A stretch of 64,000 bases of DNA, taken from Anaeromassilibacillus senegalensis. Lineage in GTDB: Bacteria > Bacillota > Clostridia > Oscillospirales > Acutalibacteraceae. Made by a program: the position numbers and the translations under genes. The DNA is taken from NCBI RefSeq assembly GCF_021531715.1, contig NZ_JAFBIT010000001.1, positions 124,001 to 188,000 on the forward strand, written 5' to 3'. Shown piece after piece: positions 47,919-57,728 of this stretch (the first letter of the stretch is position 1; every line of letters starts with the position of its first letter). The notes under the pieces are model-generated. The model searched no databases, had not been told where the DNA came from, and worked only from the letters and a program-made list of their open reading frames with translations.

Positions 47919-49958
47919 ATGAATATAAGGAAATGGGAGGTTCGCCCTCTCGATAAGGGGCGCGCAGCGGCCTTTGCCGAAGCGGTCGGCATACCGTCCT
48001 TCCTCGCGATGCTGATGAATATCCGCGGGCTGGACGACGCGGCGCACGCGGAGGAATTCCTCGGTGCGGGTATGCCGCTTTCCGATCCGTTCCTCCTGAA
48101 GGATATGGATCGCGCGGCGGCACGCATCACGGAGGCCATCGACAGGATGGAGAAAATCGCCGTGTACGGCGATTACGACGCGGACGGCATCACCTCCACC
48201 GCGATGGTGTATTCCTACCTGGAAACGCGCGGCGCCGATGTGCTCTATTACATACCCCAGCGCGAGGGCGAGGGATACGGTATGAACGTCGGTGCGGTGG
48301 AGCATCTCGCTTCGCTCGGTGTCACGCTGATCGTCACGGTGGACAACGGCATTTCCTCGGTGCATGAGGTGGAGCGTGCCAACGCGCTCGGCGTGGATGT
48401 GGTCATCACCGACCACCACCGCCCGCAGGCACAGCTTCCGCAGGCGGTGGCAGTCGTCGATGCCTACCGCGCGGATGACAGAAGCCCATACAAGGATTTT
48501 TCGGGTGCGGGCATCGCCTTTAAACTGCTGATGGCGCTCGAGGAGGGCGCGGGCGATGTGGACGACCTGCTTGAGACGTACGGTGATCTCGCGGCGATCG
48601 GCACCATCGGCGATATTGTGCCGCTGACCGGTGAAAACCGTACGCTGATCCGCGCCGGCCTGAGAATACTTTCGGAGAGCGACCGTCCCGGTGTTCGCGC
48701 ACTGCTTGCGGATTCCGGCTTTTCAGGCAGACAGCTTACGGCGACGAATGTGGCGTTTACGCTTGTGCCGCGCATCAACGCGACGGGCCGCATGGGCTCG
48801 CCGGAGCGCGCGGTGCGGCTGCTCATCAGCGGCTATGAGGATGAGGCCGAGCAGCTATCCGCCGAGATCTGCGCAGACAACGAGGAGCGCCGCCGTGTGG
48901 AGGCGTCTATTTCGGAAGCGGCGATGGCGGACATCGAAGCGCGCGGGCTTGCAAACGACCGTGTGATCGTCGTGGACGGCGCGGACTGGCACCACGGCGT
49001 GATCGGCATTGTGGCGTCTCGCATCACGGACCGGTACGGCAAACCGTGTCTCGTGCTTTCACGCGGCGCGGAGGAAGCGAAGGGCAGCGGACGCAGCGTG
49101 GAGGGCTTCTCGCTCTTTGAAGCGGTCTGTGCGTGCGGCGATCTGCTGACCAAATACGGCGGGCACCCGATGGCGGCCGGCGTCACGCTGCCGGTTGACC
49201 GGATCGACGCGTTCCGCACGGCGATCAACCGCTATGCGGCAGAGCGTTACCCGCAGATGCCGGTGCAGTCTGTTGTGCTGGACTGTAAGCTGAACCCTGC
49301 GGCGCTTTCCGTCTCGATGGTGGAGAGCCTGACGCGGCTGGAGCCCTTTGGAAACGGAAACCCACAGCCCGTCTTTGGGCTTTACAATATGGAGCTTTGC
49401 GACATTACGCCGGTCGGCGGAGGCGGGCATCTGCGGCTGACGCTGGAGAAAAACGGCGCGGTAATCACGGCGATGCGCTTCGGTATGAAGCCGGAGGACT
49501 TCCCCTTTGCGCGCGGCGACCGGCTGGATCTTGCGGTACAGCTCGAGGCGCGCGCGTATCGCGGGCAGCAGTCGCTGACGGTTATCGTGCGCGATCTGAA
49601 GCCCTCGGCGTTTGACACGCAGAAGAACATCGACGCGCTGGCGAGCTACGCGGGCTGGCTGCGGGGCGAGGCGATGACGGCTGCAGACAAGGTGCGGCTG
49701 TATCCGAACCGCACGTATCTTGCGGCGATTTACCGCGCGCTGCGCGCCAAAGCCGGCGAGTCGGTGGATATCGTCCGGTTTACAGCGCAGCTCGGCGCAG
49801 AAAGCACGGTCGGACGGCTGTTCGTCGCGCTCAAAGTGTTTGAAGAGCGCGGGCTCGTGCACAGCACGGTGAACGGCGGCAGGCTCACCGCTGAAATTCT
49901 GGAAACCAACGGAAAGACCGATATTACGCGTTCCCCGGTTCTCGCGGCGCTTGTGTAG
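47919..49958 (+). CDS. recJ: RecJ, single-stranded-DNA-specific exonuclease
   Basis: A 679-aa 5'-3' exonuclease of DNA repair. The DHH domain holds VYGDYDADGITSTA (~75-88) and VITDHHRPQAQ, the DHHA1 domain KYGGHPMAAGVTLPV (~410), followed by an OB domain (~455-560) and a C-terminal region (~565-679) common in Firmicutes RecJ. Start ATG 47919 behind AAAAGGATG. rel follows after 35 bp, a frequent pairing. Confidence 0.95.
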   Translation: MNIRKWEVRPLDKGRAAAFAEAVGIPSFLAMLMNIRGLDDAAHAEEFLGAGMPLSDPFLLKDMDRAAARITEAIDRMEKIAVYGDYDADGITSTAMVYSYLETRGADVLYYIPQREGEGYGMNVGAVEHLASLGVTLIVTVDNGISSVHEVERANALGVDVVITDHHRPQAQLPQAVAVVDAYRADDRSPYKDFSGAGIAFKLLMALEEGAGDVDDLLETYGDLAAIGTIGDIVPLTGENRTLIRAGLRILSESDRPGVRALLADSGFSGRQLTATNVAFTLVPRINATGRMGSPERAVRLLISGYEDEAEQLSAEICADNEERRRVEASISEAAMADIEARGLANDRVIVVDGADWHHGVIGIVASRITDRYGKPCLVLSRGAEEAKGSGRSVEGFSLFEAVCACGDLLTKYGGHPMAAGVTLPVDRIDAFRTAINRYAAERYPQMPVQSVVLDCKLNPAALSVSMVESLTRLEPFGNGNPQPVFGLYNMELCDITPVGGGGHLRLTLEKNGAVITAMRFGMKPEDFPFARGDRLDLAVQLEARAYRGQQSLTVIVRDLKPSAFDTQKNIDALASYAGWLRGEAMTAADKVRLYPNRTYLAAIYRALRAKAGESVDIVRFTAQLGAESTVGRLFVALKVFEERGLVHSTVNGGRLTAEILETNGKTDITRSPVLAALV

Positions 49959-49993
49959 AGTGCGGGCGGGGGATATAACAGGAGAGATTGAGT

Positions 49994-52189
49994 ATGGCAG
50001 AAGCATCCAAAACGTATGTGGATCTGGTGCGGCTCGTCATGGCGAGCGACAAGGAATACGACCTCGCGCTGATCGAAAAAGGCTATAATTTTGCAAAAGA
50101 CGCGCATAAGGATCAGGTTCGCCGCTCCGGCGAGCCGTATATCATCCACCCGATCGCCGTGGCGTGCAAGCTGGTGGAATTCGGCATGGATACGCCCTCG
50201 GTTGTCGCCGGTCTCCTGCACGACGTTATTGAGGACACGCCGTGCACCTATGAGGATGTTGCGAAGAATTTCGGCAGGGAGATTGCGGATCTGACCGACG
50301 GCGTCACCAAAATCGGTAAGATTCCGTTCTCCTCACGTGAGGAGCAGCAGGCGGAGAACCTGCGCAAGATGCTGATGGCGATGTCGGAGGATATCCGCGT
50401 CATCATCATCAAGTTTGCGGACCGCATGCATAATCTTTCGACGCTCGAGTACGTCGCGCCGCAGAAGCAGCGCGATAAGGCGCTCGAATGTCTCGAGGTG
50501 TATGCGCCGATCGCGCACCGTCTCGGCATGCGCACCGTCAAGGAATACATGGAGGACGTCTCGCTGAAATACCTCGACCCGGTCGCGTATCACGAAATTG
50601 AGGAAAACCTCGAAGCCCGCAGCACGCGGCGCAAGCAGTTCATCGAAACCACCAAGGAGATGATCCGCGCGCGCGTGGAGCCGCTGATCCCGGGCGTGTA
50701 CATCGAGGGACGCGTGAAGAGCATCAACGGCATTTACCGGAAAATGTTCGTGCAAGGCAAGAGTTTCGATGAGATCTACGACGTTTTTGCGCTGCGCGTG
50801 ATCGTCGATTCCATCATCGATTGTTATAATGTGCTCGGTATTGTGCACGATATGTTTACGCCGCTGCCGAACCGCTTCAAGGACTATATTTCCACGCCGA
50901 AGCAGAATATGTATCAGTCGCTCCACACGACGGTTATCAGCAAGGAGGGCATCCCGTTCGAGGTGCAGATCCGAACCTGGGAGATGCACCACACGGCGGA
51001 GTACGGCATCGCGGCACACTGGAAATACAAGCTCGGCATGACGAGCGGCAACGAAAAGCCCGATTCGCTCGAGGCGCGGCTGCAGTGGATCCGCAACATC
51101 CTCGACAACCAGGCGGAGAGCGAGGACGTCACCGACCTCGTGCGCTCCATCAAGACCGACCTTTCGCCGGAGGAGGTTTTCGTCTTTACGCCGAAGGGCG
51201 ACGTAATCAACCTGCCGATGGGTTCCACGGTCATCGACTTTGCCTACGCGATTCACTCGGCGGTCGGCAACCGTATGATCGGCGCGAAGGTCGACCAGAA
51301 GATCGTGCCGCTCGACTATAAAGTCAAAACCGGCGAGATTATCGAGATCCTGACGACGAAGGATGCCGGGCGCGGCCCGAACCGCGACTGGCTCTCGCTC
51401 GTGCGCACGAGTGAAGCGCGCAACAAGATCCGCGCGTGGTTCAAAAAGGAGAAGCGCGAGGAGAATATCGTGGAGGGCAAGACGGAGCTGGAGCGCGAAT
51501 GTAAGCGCAACGGCATTGTGATGAGCGACGAGCTGATGCAGTTCATGCTCGACAGTGCCGGACGCCGCCACAGCTGTACAACGCCGGATGATTTTTATGC
51601 CGCTATCGGCTACGGCGGCATCCAGCTCTGGAAAATCATGCCGCGCGTCAAAGAGGAATACCAGAAAAATCAGAAGCCCGCAGAGCAGCATGTGACCATC
51701 GCGCAGCAGGTGCCGCCGGTGACAAGCAAAAAGGCTGTCGGCGGCGTGCTGGTCGAGGGTATGGACAACTGCCTCATCAAATTCTCCCGCTGCTGCAATC
51801 CGCTGCCGGGCGATGACATCATCGGCTTCATTACGCGGGGCTTCGGCGTTTCCATCCATAAGCGGAGCTGCACGAATGTGCCGAAGGATTTTGCCACCTG
51901 TCCCGAGCCGGAGCGCTGGGTGCGCGCGCATTGGGCGGGCGAGGTTAAGGAAGAATTCAAGTCCACGCTGCACATCGTCGCGACGGACCGCTCCGGCCTG
52001 CTCGCGGATGTGACCCAGCAGCTTTTCAGCATGCATATCTTCATTCACACGCTGAATTCCCGCGAGATCAAAAATACCGAAAACGCTGTGATTTCGGCGA
52101 CGATCACGATCAACGGCCTCGCGCATCTGCAGTCGGTCATTGACCGCCTGATGAAAGTCAAGGGCGTGATTTCCATCGACAGAAGCTGA
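49994..52189 (+). CDS. rel: Rel, bifunctional (p)ppGpp synthetase/hydrolase
   Basis: A 731-aa stringent-response enzyme that makes and degrades (p)ppGpp. HD hydrolase domain (~25-180; LLHDVIEDT, FADRMHNLSTLE), synthetase domain (~235-350; RVKSINGIYRKM, PFEVQIRTWEMHH), TGS domain (~390-450; EEVFVFTPKGDVINLPMGST), zinc-finger/helical region with SRCCNPLPGDDI, and C-terminal ACT domain (~655-731). Start ATG 49994 after GGAGAG. All domains look intact. Confidence 0.97.
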   Translation: MAEASKTYVDLVRLVMASDKEYDLALIEKGYNFAKDAHKDQVRRSGEPYIIHPIAVACKLVEFGMDTPSVVAGLLHDVIEDTPCTYEDVAKNFGREIADLTDGVTKIGKIPFSSREEQQAENLRKMLMAMSEDIRVIIIKFADRMHNLSTLEYVAPQKQRDKALECLEVYAPIAHRLGMRTVKEYMEDVSLKYLDPVAYHEIEENLEARSTRRKQFIETTKEMIRARVEPLIPGVYIEGRVKSINGIYRKMFVQGKSFDEIYDVFALRVIVDSIIDCYNVLGIVHDMFTPLPNRFKDYISTPKQNMYQSLHTTVISKEGIPFEVQIRTWEMHHTAEYGIAAHWKYKLGMTSGNEKPDSLEARLQWIRNILDNQAESEDVTDLVRSIKTDLSPEEVFVFTPKGDVINLPMGSTVIDFAYAIHSAVGNRMIGAKVDQKIVPLDYKVKTGEIIEILTTKDAGRGPNRDWLSLVRTSEARNKIRAWFKKEKREENIVEGKTELERECKRNGIVMSDELMQFMLDSAGRRHSCTTPDDFYAAIGYGGIQLWKIMPRVKEEYQKNQKPAEQHVTIAQQVPPVTSKKAVGGVLVEGMDNCLIKFSRCCNPLPGDDIIGFITRGFGVSIHKRSCTNVPKDFATCPEPERWVRAHWAGEVKEEFKSTLHIVATDRSGLLADVTQQLFSMHIFIHTLNSREIKNTENAVISATITINGLAHLQSVIDRLMKVKGVISIDRS

Positions 52190-52204
52190 GGCGGAGGAGT
52201 TTAT

Positions 52205-52813
52205 ATGCGCTATACCTGTATAACCGGCGGCCCGCTCGCCGAAAACTGCTATGTGCTCGCCGATGAGACGACGGGCGACGCCGCGGTAATTGACCCCGGC
52301 TTTGAAAACGACCGACTGATGGCGGCGCTGAAAGATCTGAACGTGCGGCTGATTTTGTTGACGCACGGCCACTTTGACCACATCGGCGGCGCGGAGCGCC
52401 TACGCGAAAAAACTGGCGCGCCGATCGCATCGTTTGAAACGGAAGCGGCGCTCGCTGCCGATCCGAAGATCAACGGCTCGCTTATGATGCTGCGCAGGCC
52501 GATCGCCTGCACGGTGGATCGCCTTCTGCAGGACAGCGAGACGTTCACGGTCGGCACGGTTCCGGTCACCGTGCTTCACACGCCGGGACACACGGCGGGC
52601 GGCTGCTGCTACATCACGCCGGAAGCGGTCTTCACCGGCGATACGCTGATGGGCTACTCGATCGGGCGGTGCGATATGCCGACCGGAGACGAATCGCAGC
52701 TCATGGCGTCGCTGCAAAAGCTCACCGATCTGCCGGGCGATCCGGATATCTGCGGCGGACACGGCCCCGTGACGACGCTGCTCCGTGAAAAGCGGAACAA
52801 TCCGTATCTGTAA
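52205..52813 (+). CDS. Metallo-beta-lactamase-fold hydrolase (glyoxalase II-like)
   Basis: A 202-aa protein with the metal motif LTHGHFDHIGG (~57-67), HTPGHTAGGCCY (~124) and FTGDTLMGYSIGR, ending CGGHGPVTTL. It belongs to the glyoxalase II/YcbL-type group, which hydrolyse thioesters or related bonds with two metal ions. The substrate is unknown. It follows rel by 15 bp and sits in the recJ-rel-hemZ run. Confidence 0.9.
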   Translation: MRYTCITGGPLAENCYVLADETTGDAAVIDPGFENDRLMAALKDLNVRLILLTHGHFDHIGGAERLREKTGAPIASFETEAALAADPKINGSLMMLRRPIACTVDRLLQDSETFTVGTVPVTVLHTPGHTAGGCCYITPEAVFTGDTLMGYSIGRCDMPTGDESQLMASLQKLTDLPGDPDICGGHGPVTTLLREKRNNPYL

Positions 52814-52834
52814 TTTTTATTTAAGGATTATGTC

Positions 52835-54298
52835 ATGTATCTTTTTGTAATCGATCATCCCTATCACTACGAGGCGGAGAATCTCTGCCGCGTCTTTTTC
52901 CCGTTCGATAAGGTCGTGACGCTGCGCGATCCCGCCGAAGCCGGGGCGCCGCAGGCGCGCACGGTGTACACCGCCATCCGGGACGAACGGTATATCGTCC
53001 GCGTCGAAGACGAAGACGGCGAGACCGCGCGCGAAGAGGACAGAATCGCCGAGGACGAGTACGGTCTGATGTCGCTGCTCTTTTCGGCGCTTCGCGCGCA
53101 TACAGGCAAGACGCCGCGCTGGGGCATGCTGACCGGTATCCACCCGATCAAGCTCCTGCGTCAGCTCACCGAGCGGTACGGCGCAGAGGAGGCCAACCGC
53201 CTATTCCGTGAAAGGTATTTCGTCTCGGAGGAAAAAGCGGCGCTCGCGGCGCGGACGCTGAAATCTCAGACACCCGTGACGTTGGACGTGCGCGAAAACG
53301 ACTATTCCCTCTATATTTCGGTGCCGTTCTGCCCGACGCGCTGCGCGTACTGCTCATTCGTCTCGCAGAGCGTCGAAAAGACCAAAAAACAAATTCCTGA
53401 ATACCACGCGCTTTTGCTGCGCGAGATTGAAGCGACCGCCGAAACGGCAAAAGCGCTCGGGCTTACACTGCGTTCGGTTTACGTCGGCGGCGGCACGCCG
53501 ACCACCTTTTCGGCCGAGCAGCTTGCAATGCTGATCCGCACGGTGCGCGCGTCGTTTGACCTTTCGAAGTGCGCGGAGTTCACGGTGGAGGCGGGGCGTC
53601 CCGATACGATCGACCGCGCCAAGCTCGAAGCGCTGCTTTCGGGCGGCGTGACGCGCATCAGTATCAATCCGCAGACGTTGCAGGACAACGTGCTCGAGAA
53701 CATCGGTCGCCGCCACACGGCACAGCAGACCGTGGAGGCCTTCCGGCTCGCGCGAGAGGTCGGCTTCACGAATATCAACATGGATCTGATCGTGGGTCTG
53801 CCGGGTGACACGTTTGAGAGCTTCTGCGACACGATTGAAAAGGTGCTCGCGCTCGATCCGGAAAATGTGACGGTGCATTCGCTCGCGCTCAAGCGGTCAT
53901 CGCGCATCACGCAGAGCGGCGAGATCAACCGCGCACACGCGGACGCCGCACTGGCCGACCGCATGATGGCGTACGCCGAAAAACGGCTGACAGAGCATGG
54001 TTTTGAGCCATACTATCTTTACCGACAGAGCCGCATGGCGGGCAATCTGGAAAACACAGGCTGGGCGAAGCCGGGCTTTGTCTGCGCCTATAATATTTTC
54101 ACGATGGATGAAACGGAGACGGTGCTCGCGTGTGGCGCGGGCGGCGTCTCAAAGCTCAAAGATCCGTATTCGGAGGATCTGACGCGCATTTTTAACTTCA
54201 AATACTCATATGAGTATATCAGCCGCTACGGGGAGATTTTGGAGAGAAAGGAAGGCATCGGCAGGCAGTATGAGCAATTTCGCAAGCGGATACATTAA
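52835..54298 (+). CDS. hemZ: HemZ-type radical SAM coproporphyrinogen dehydrogenase-like protein
   Basis: A 487-aa radical SAM protein. The N-terminal ~150 residues are unique to HemZ. The radical SAM core has the cluster motif CPTRCAYCSF (~167-176), VGGGTPTTFS, SINPQTLQDNVLENIGRRHT and NMDLIVGLPGDT, and the C-terminal HemN-like part ends YEYISRYGEI. HemZ is a HemN relative; its true reaction in anaerobes is unsettled. A metallo-hydrolase gene precedes it by 21 bp and the kinase-like gene overlaps its end. Confidence 0.9.
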   Translation: MYLFVIDHPYHYEAENLCRVFFPFDKVVTLRDPAEAGAPQARTVYTAIRDERYIVRVEDEDGETAREEDRIAEDEYGLMSLLFSALRAHTGKTPRWGMLTGIHPIKLLRQLTERYGAEEANRLFRERYFVSEEKAALAARTLKSQTPVTLDVRENDYSLYISVPFCPTRCAYCSFVSQSVEKTKKQIPEYHALLLREIEATAETAKALGLTLRSVYVGGGTPTTFSAEQLAMLIRTVRASFDLSKCAEFTVEAGRPDTIDRAKLEALLSGGVTRISINPQTLQDNVLENIGRRHTAQQTVEAFRLAREVGFTNINMDLIVGLPGDTFESFCDTIEKVLALDPENVTVHSLALKRSSRITQSGEINRAHADAALADRMMAYAEKRLTEHGFEPYYLYRQSRMAGNLENTGWAKPGFVCAYNIFTMDETETVLACGAGGVSKLKDPYSEDLTRIFNFKYSYEYISRYGEILERKEGIGRQYEQFRKRIH

Positions 54299-55232
54299 AT
54301 ATATCAACCACCTTGAGCAGATCAACGACGCGGCGCTTGCGCGCCCGCAGGTCATGATCGACGAGGTGGAGGACTCCTATCGCGACTACCTGCGCATTGT
54401 CGCGCACAATATTGTCAAGCATTACCGGATGGCGAAAATCTGCATGCTGGCCGGCCCGTCCTCAAGCGGCAAGACGACAACGGCGCATCTGCTGCAGAAA
54501 TATCTGCTGGAGGTTGGCCTGAAGGCGACGATCGTCTCCATGGACGATTTCTACCTCGGCACCGAGCAGACGCCGACGCTGCCGGGCGGTGAGAAGGATT
54601 ATGAAACCGTTAATGCGCTCGATATCGCGCTCGTGCAGCAGTGCCTTTCCTCCATCATTCAGGATGGCTCCTGCATGCTGCCCGCCTATGATTTCATGAC
54701 CGGACAGCGCAGTCTGAACATCCGCCCGCTCGATGTGCGCGACCACGGCTTCGTGATCATGGAGGGGATTCACGCGCTGAACCCCATTTTTACAAAAAAT
54801 CTGCCTGCGGGCAGCGCGATTAAGCTGTATGTCAGCGTCAAGCAGCAGATTAAGGATGCGAACGGCGAGGTTATTTCCCCGATGGACATCCGGCTCGTGC
54901 GGCGCATCGCGCGCGACGTGCAGTTCCGCAACACCTCGGCGGAGCGCACGCTCTCCATGTGGGAAAACGTCGAGCACGGCGAGGATAAATATATCCGCCC
55001 CTATCGGCTTTCGGCGGACTATACGGTCAACTCGATTCATATCTATGAGCCGTGCGTGCTGCGTTCCTCGGTGATTCCGCTCCTGCGCGCGATCCCGGAG
55101 GACAGTCCCTATTACCGCAAGGCGCGCGATCTCGACGCCCGCCTGATGCGCTTTGAGCCGGTGGATCCGGAGCTCGTGCCGGAAAACTCCATGCTGCGTG
55201 AATTTCTCGGTCCGAAGAAGAAAAATGCGTGA
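54270..55232 (+). CDS. Uridine kinase/phosphoribulokinase-family protein
   Basis: A 320-aa P-loop kinase. The Walker A motif is AGPSSSGKTTTAHLLQ (~62-77), followed by VSMDDFYLGTEQTP and a nucleotide/base region FVIMEGIHALNP. The family normally shows a threonyl-tRNA-synthetase-like N-terminal domain in longer homologues (nucleoside kinase); here only ~50 extra residues precede the P-loop. ATG 54270 is the start; it overlaps hemZ by 29 nt and has a modest RBS. Confidence 0.85.
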   Translation: MSNFASGYIKYINHLEQINDAALARPQVMIDEVEDSYRDYLRIVAHNIVKHYRMAKICMLAGPSSSGKTTTAHLLQKYLLEVGLKATIVSMDDFYLGTEQTPTLPGGEKDYETVNALDIALVQQCLSSIIQDGSCMLPAYDFMTGQRSLNIRPLDVRDHGFVIMEGIHALNPIFTKNLPAGSAIKLYVSVKQQIKDANGEVISPMDIRLVRRIARDVQFRNTSAERTLSMWENVEHGEDKYIRPYRLSADYTVNSIHIYEPCVLRSSVIPLLRAIPEDSPYYRKARDLDARLMRFEPVDPELVPENSMLREFLGPKKKNA

Positions 55233-55290
55233 ATTAAGCGATTTGTAAGGAAAATTTTAACCTTTGTTTACAATTCGGCGCGATTGATAT

Positions 55291-55319
55291 TTGCATTTTT
55301 GTGGCAATCGCGCTATAAT
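55291..55319 (+). promoter_or_regulatory. Promoter of the zinc-ribbon protein gene
   Basis: -35 TTGCAT (55291-55296), 17-bp spacer, -10 TATAAT (55314-55319). Confidence 0.85.
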
Positions 55320-55371
55320 GAAAGCGAAAGCCAAAGGCTTTCCATCCAAAACATAAAAGGAGAGTTCGATT

Positions 55372-55830
55372 ATGGGTATTCTGGACGATGTTGTCATCAA
55401 TGCGAAATCTGCCGCGCATACCGTGGGTAAAATGGCAGGCCAGTTTGTGGATATGTCCAAGCTGAGAATCAACATTTCCGAGCTGAACGGCGAGATCAAC
55501 AAGCGCTATCAGGAGCTGGGTCAGTTCATCTACGAGGCGAAGAAGGCCGGTACGGCGGACGAGGCAGAGTTGGCGGATAAGATCGCGGGAATCGACGATC
55601 TTTACGCGCAGTTCTCGGTTGTTTCCGCACAGCTGGCGGCGATGCAGAATAAAATCACCTGCCCGGCCTGCGGAAAGCAGATGCCGCAGGATTCCATGTT
55701 CTGCAGCCACTGCGGCATGAAGCTTGAAAAGCCGCAGTCCGCGGCGCCCGTTGAAGAGCCCGCTGCGGAGCCGGTCGAAGCACCTGCTGAAGAGCCCCCA
55801 GAGACGCCGGAGGAAAAGACAGAGGAATAA
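55372..55830 (+). CDS. Zinc-ribbon protein with helical N-terminus
   Basis: A 152-aa protein: a helical, probably coiled-coil region (~1-90; DMSKLRINISELNGEINKRY), a zinc ribbon with two CxxC pairs (CPACGKQMPQDSMFCSHCG, ~101-119) and a Pro/Glu/Ala-rich disordered tail. Similar proteins in Firmicutes have unknown function. It has its own promoter and terminator. The RBS is AAAGGAGAG. Confidence 0.75.
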   Translation: MGILDDVVINAKSAAHTVGKMAGQFVDMSKLRINISELNGEINKRYQELGQFIYEAKKAGTADEAELADKIAGIDDLYAQFSVVSAQLAAMQNKITCPACGKQMPQDSMFCSHCGMKLEKPQSAAPVEEPAAEPVEAPAEEPPETPEEKTEE

Positions 55831-55884
55831 GCCTGTCTTAAGACAGGAGCAAGTGCAGGCTGTGCCTGCCGGACGTAAAACAAA

Positions 55885-55919
55885 GGAGGAAAGAGGCCAT
55901 CCCTCTTTCCTCCTCTTTC
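55885..55919 (+). terminator. Terminator
   Basis: 12-bp stem GGAGGAAAGAGG (55885-55896) / CCTCTTTCCTCC (55902-55913), then TCTTTCG. Confidence 0.85.
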
Positions 55920-55953
55920 GCACAACAAATTCTCTTGGAAACGGAAGGGTTTT

Positions 55954-57720
55954 ATGGTTCGGAAACAGCCAGCGCGGCGCGTGCGGCAGAGCTTTCTGTA
56001 CGGCGCGCTCATTCTCACGGCGGGCGTGCTGCTCGTCAAGGTCATCGGGGCGCTGTTCAAAATCCCGCTGTCCGCCATCATCACGGAGGACGGCATGGGG
56101 TACTTCAGTACCGCGTACAGCTTCTACAATGTGATTTTCAGCCTCGCGACGGCGGGCTTTCCGGTCGCCGTGTCGCGTATGGTGTCGGAAAGTGATTCGC
56201 TCGGACGCTGGCGGGATGTGCGGCGCATCCGGGAGGTGTCGTTCCCGATTTTTCTCCTGACCGGCGCGGTCGGCACGGCGCTGATGATTCTCGGCGCGCC
56301 GCTCTATACCGAAGCGGTCGGCAATCCCGGTGCGCTGCCTGCCATGCTCGCGCTCGCGCCCTCAGTGCTGCTGTGCAGCCTCGCGGCGGTGTATCGCGGG
56401 TATTACGAGGGACTGCGCAATATGGTGCCGACATCCGTATCGCAGATCGCGGAATCGCTTGCAAAGCTCGTCTTCGGGCTTTCCGGCGCGTATTTCGTGA
56501 TGCACACGTGCAGCCGCGAGCTTGCACAGCGCGGGACCGTGTTTGGACGCGCAGTCGGGGACGGAGCAGAAGCGTCATTGACGGTTTGTGCGCTCGGCGC
56601 GGCTGCTGCGATTCTCGGCGTATCGATCGGATCGCTTCTGAGCGTTCTCTATCTGCGCCGTTACCACAGGCGGTGTGGGGACGGCATTTCGGCGGCACAG
56701 CTTGAAGCGTCTCCGCAGCCGCAGCCGGGGCGCACGTTGGCGCGTCGCCTGCTCGCTTCCTCGGTTCCCATCGCGATCGGCGCGGTTGCGATGAGTGTGT
56801 CCGGCCTGATCGACGCGTCGTTCCTGCAGACGCGCATCGCGTACATTCTGGAGACGGATCCCGTGCCGATGCTCGCCATGTATGCGGGCAGCATCCCGGC
56901 GGAAAACCTCGCCGCGCCTGCGTCGATTCCGAATTACCTTTTCGGGTGCTACAACATGGCGCTCACGCTCTTTATGCTGGTGCCGAGCATCACGCAGGCG
57001 TTCGGCGTCAGCGCGCTGCCGAGCGTCACGCACGCCTTTGCGCGCGGCGGGAAAAAAGAGCTGCAAAGCGCGATGGAGACGGTTCTGCGCGTCACGTGCA
57101 TGTTTGCGCTGCCTGCCGGCATCGGGCTTTCGGTGCTCGCGCAGCCGATCGCATCGCTGATCTACGGCGTGCGCGGCAGCACGCCGATCATCGGGCAGGC
57201 GCTCGCCGTGATGGGTGTTGCGGCGGTGTTTGCCGCCGTCACGACGCCGCTCGGCAGCATGCTGCAGGCGGTGGGGCATGTGGAGCTGCCGGTGATCCTC
57301 GTGCTCGGCGGCCTGCTCGTCAAGGTTGTTCTGAACTATGTGCTCGCGGGTATACCGGAGATCAATATTCTCGGCGGCGGCATCAGCACGCTTGTGTGTT
57401 ATGTACTTGTCGCCGTCGCGGAGCTTGTGGCGCTTGTGCGCATCACAGGGATTCGATTCGATTTTATGTCTACTGTTGTGAAACCGCTTTTGGCGGCGCT
57501 GCTCTGCGGCGCGTCTGCTTTCGGCGCATGGCGCGCGCTGGAGACCTATATCGGCGGTTCACGGCTGAGCGCCGCACCCGCCATTCTCGTGGGCGCGGTT
57601 GTCTATACGGTGGCGCTGCTCCTTCTCCGGGCGGTGCAGGTAGAAGATCTCGCGATGCTGCCCGGCGGAGAAAAAATTATAAAAAGATTTCAAAAATACT
57701 TGCAAAAAGCAGGGGGATAG
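55954..57720 (+). CDS. SpoVB/MurJ-like polysaccharide flippase (MVF/MATE superfamily)
   Basis: A 588-aa protein with about fourteen membrane helices. The N-terminus (GALILTAGVLLVKVIGALFKIPLSAIITEDGMG is the family start, seen in part as KVIGALFKIPLS) and FPVAVSRMVSE are typical of SpoVB and lipid-linked polysaccharide flippases. It would move a lipid-linked precursor, perhaps for spore cortex or envelope polymer. ATG 55954 follows GAAGGG; mazG starts 8 bp after its stop. Confidence 0.88.
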   Translation: MVRKQPARRVRQSFLYGALILTAGVLLVKVIGALFKIPLSAIITEDGMGYFSTAYSFYNVIFSLATAGFPVAVSRMVSESDSLGRWRDVRRIREVSFPIFLLTGAVGTALMILGAPLYTEAVGNPGALPAMLALAPSVLLCSLAAVYRGYYEGLRNMVPTSVSQIAESLAKLVFGLSGAYFVMHTCSRELAQRGTVFGRAVGDGAEASLTVCALGAAAAILGVSIGSLLSVLYLRRYHRRCGDGISAAQLEASPQPQPGRTLARRLLASSVPIAIGAVAMSVSGLIDASFLQTRIAYILETDPVPMLAMYAGSIPAENLAAPASIPNYLFGCYNMALTLFMLVPSITQAFGVSALPSVTHAFARGGKKELQSAMETVLRVTCMFALPAGIGLSVLAQPIASLIYGVRGSTPIIGQALAVMGVAAVFAAVTTPLGSMLQAVGHVELPVILVLGGLLVKVVLNYVLAGIPEINILGGGISTLVCYVLVAVAELVALVRITGIRFDFMSTVVKPLLAALLCGASAFGAWRALETYIGGSRLSAAPAILVGAVVYTVALLLLRAVQVEDLAMLPGGEKIIKRFQKYLQKAGG

Positions 57721-57728
57721 GGTAAAAT

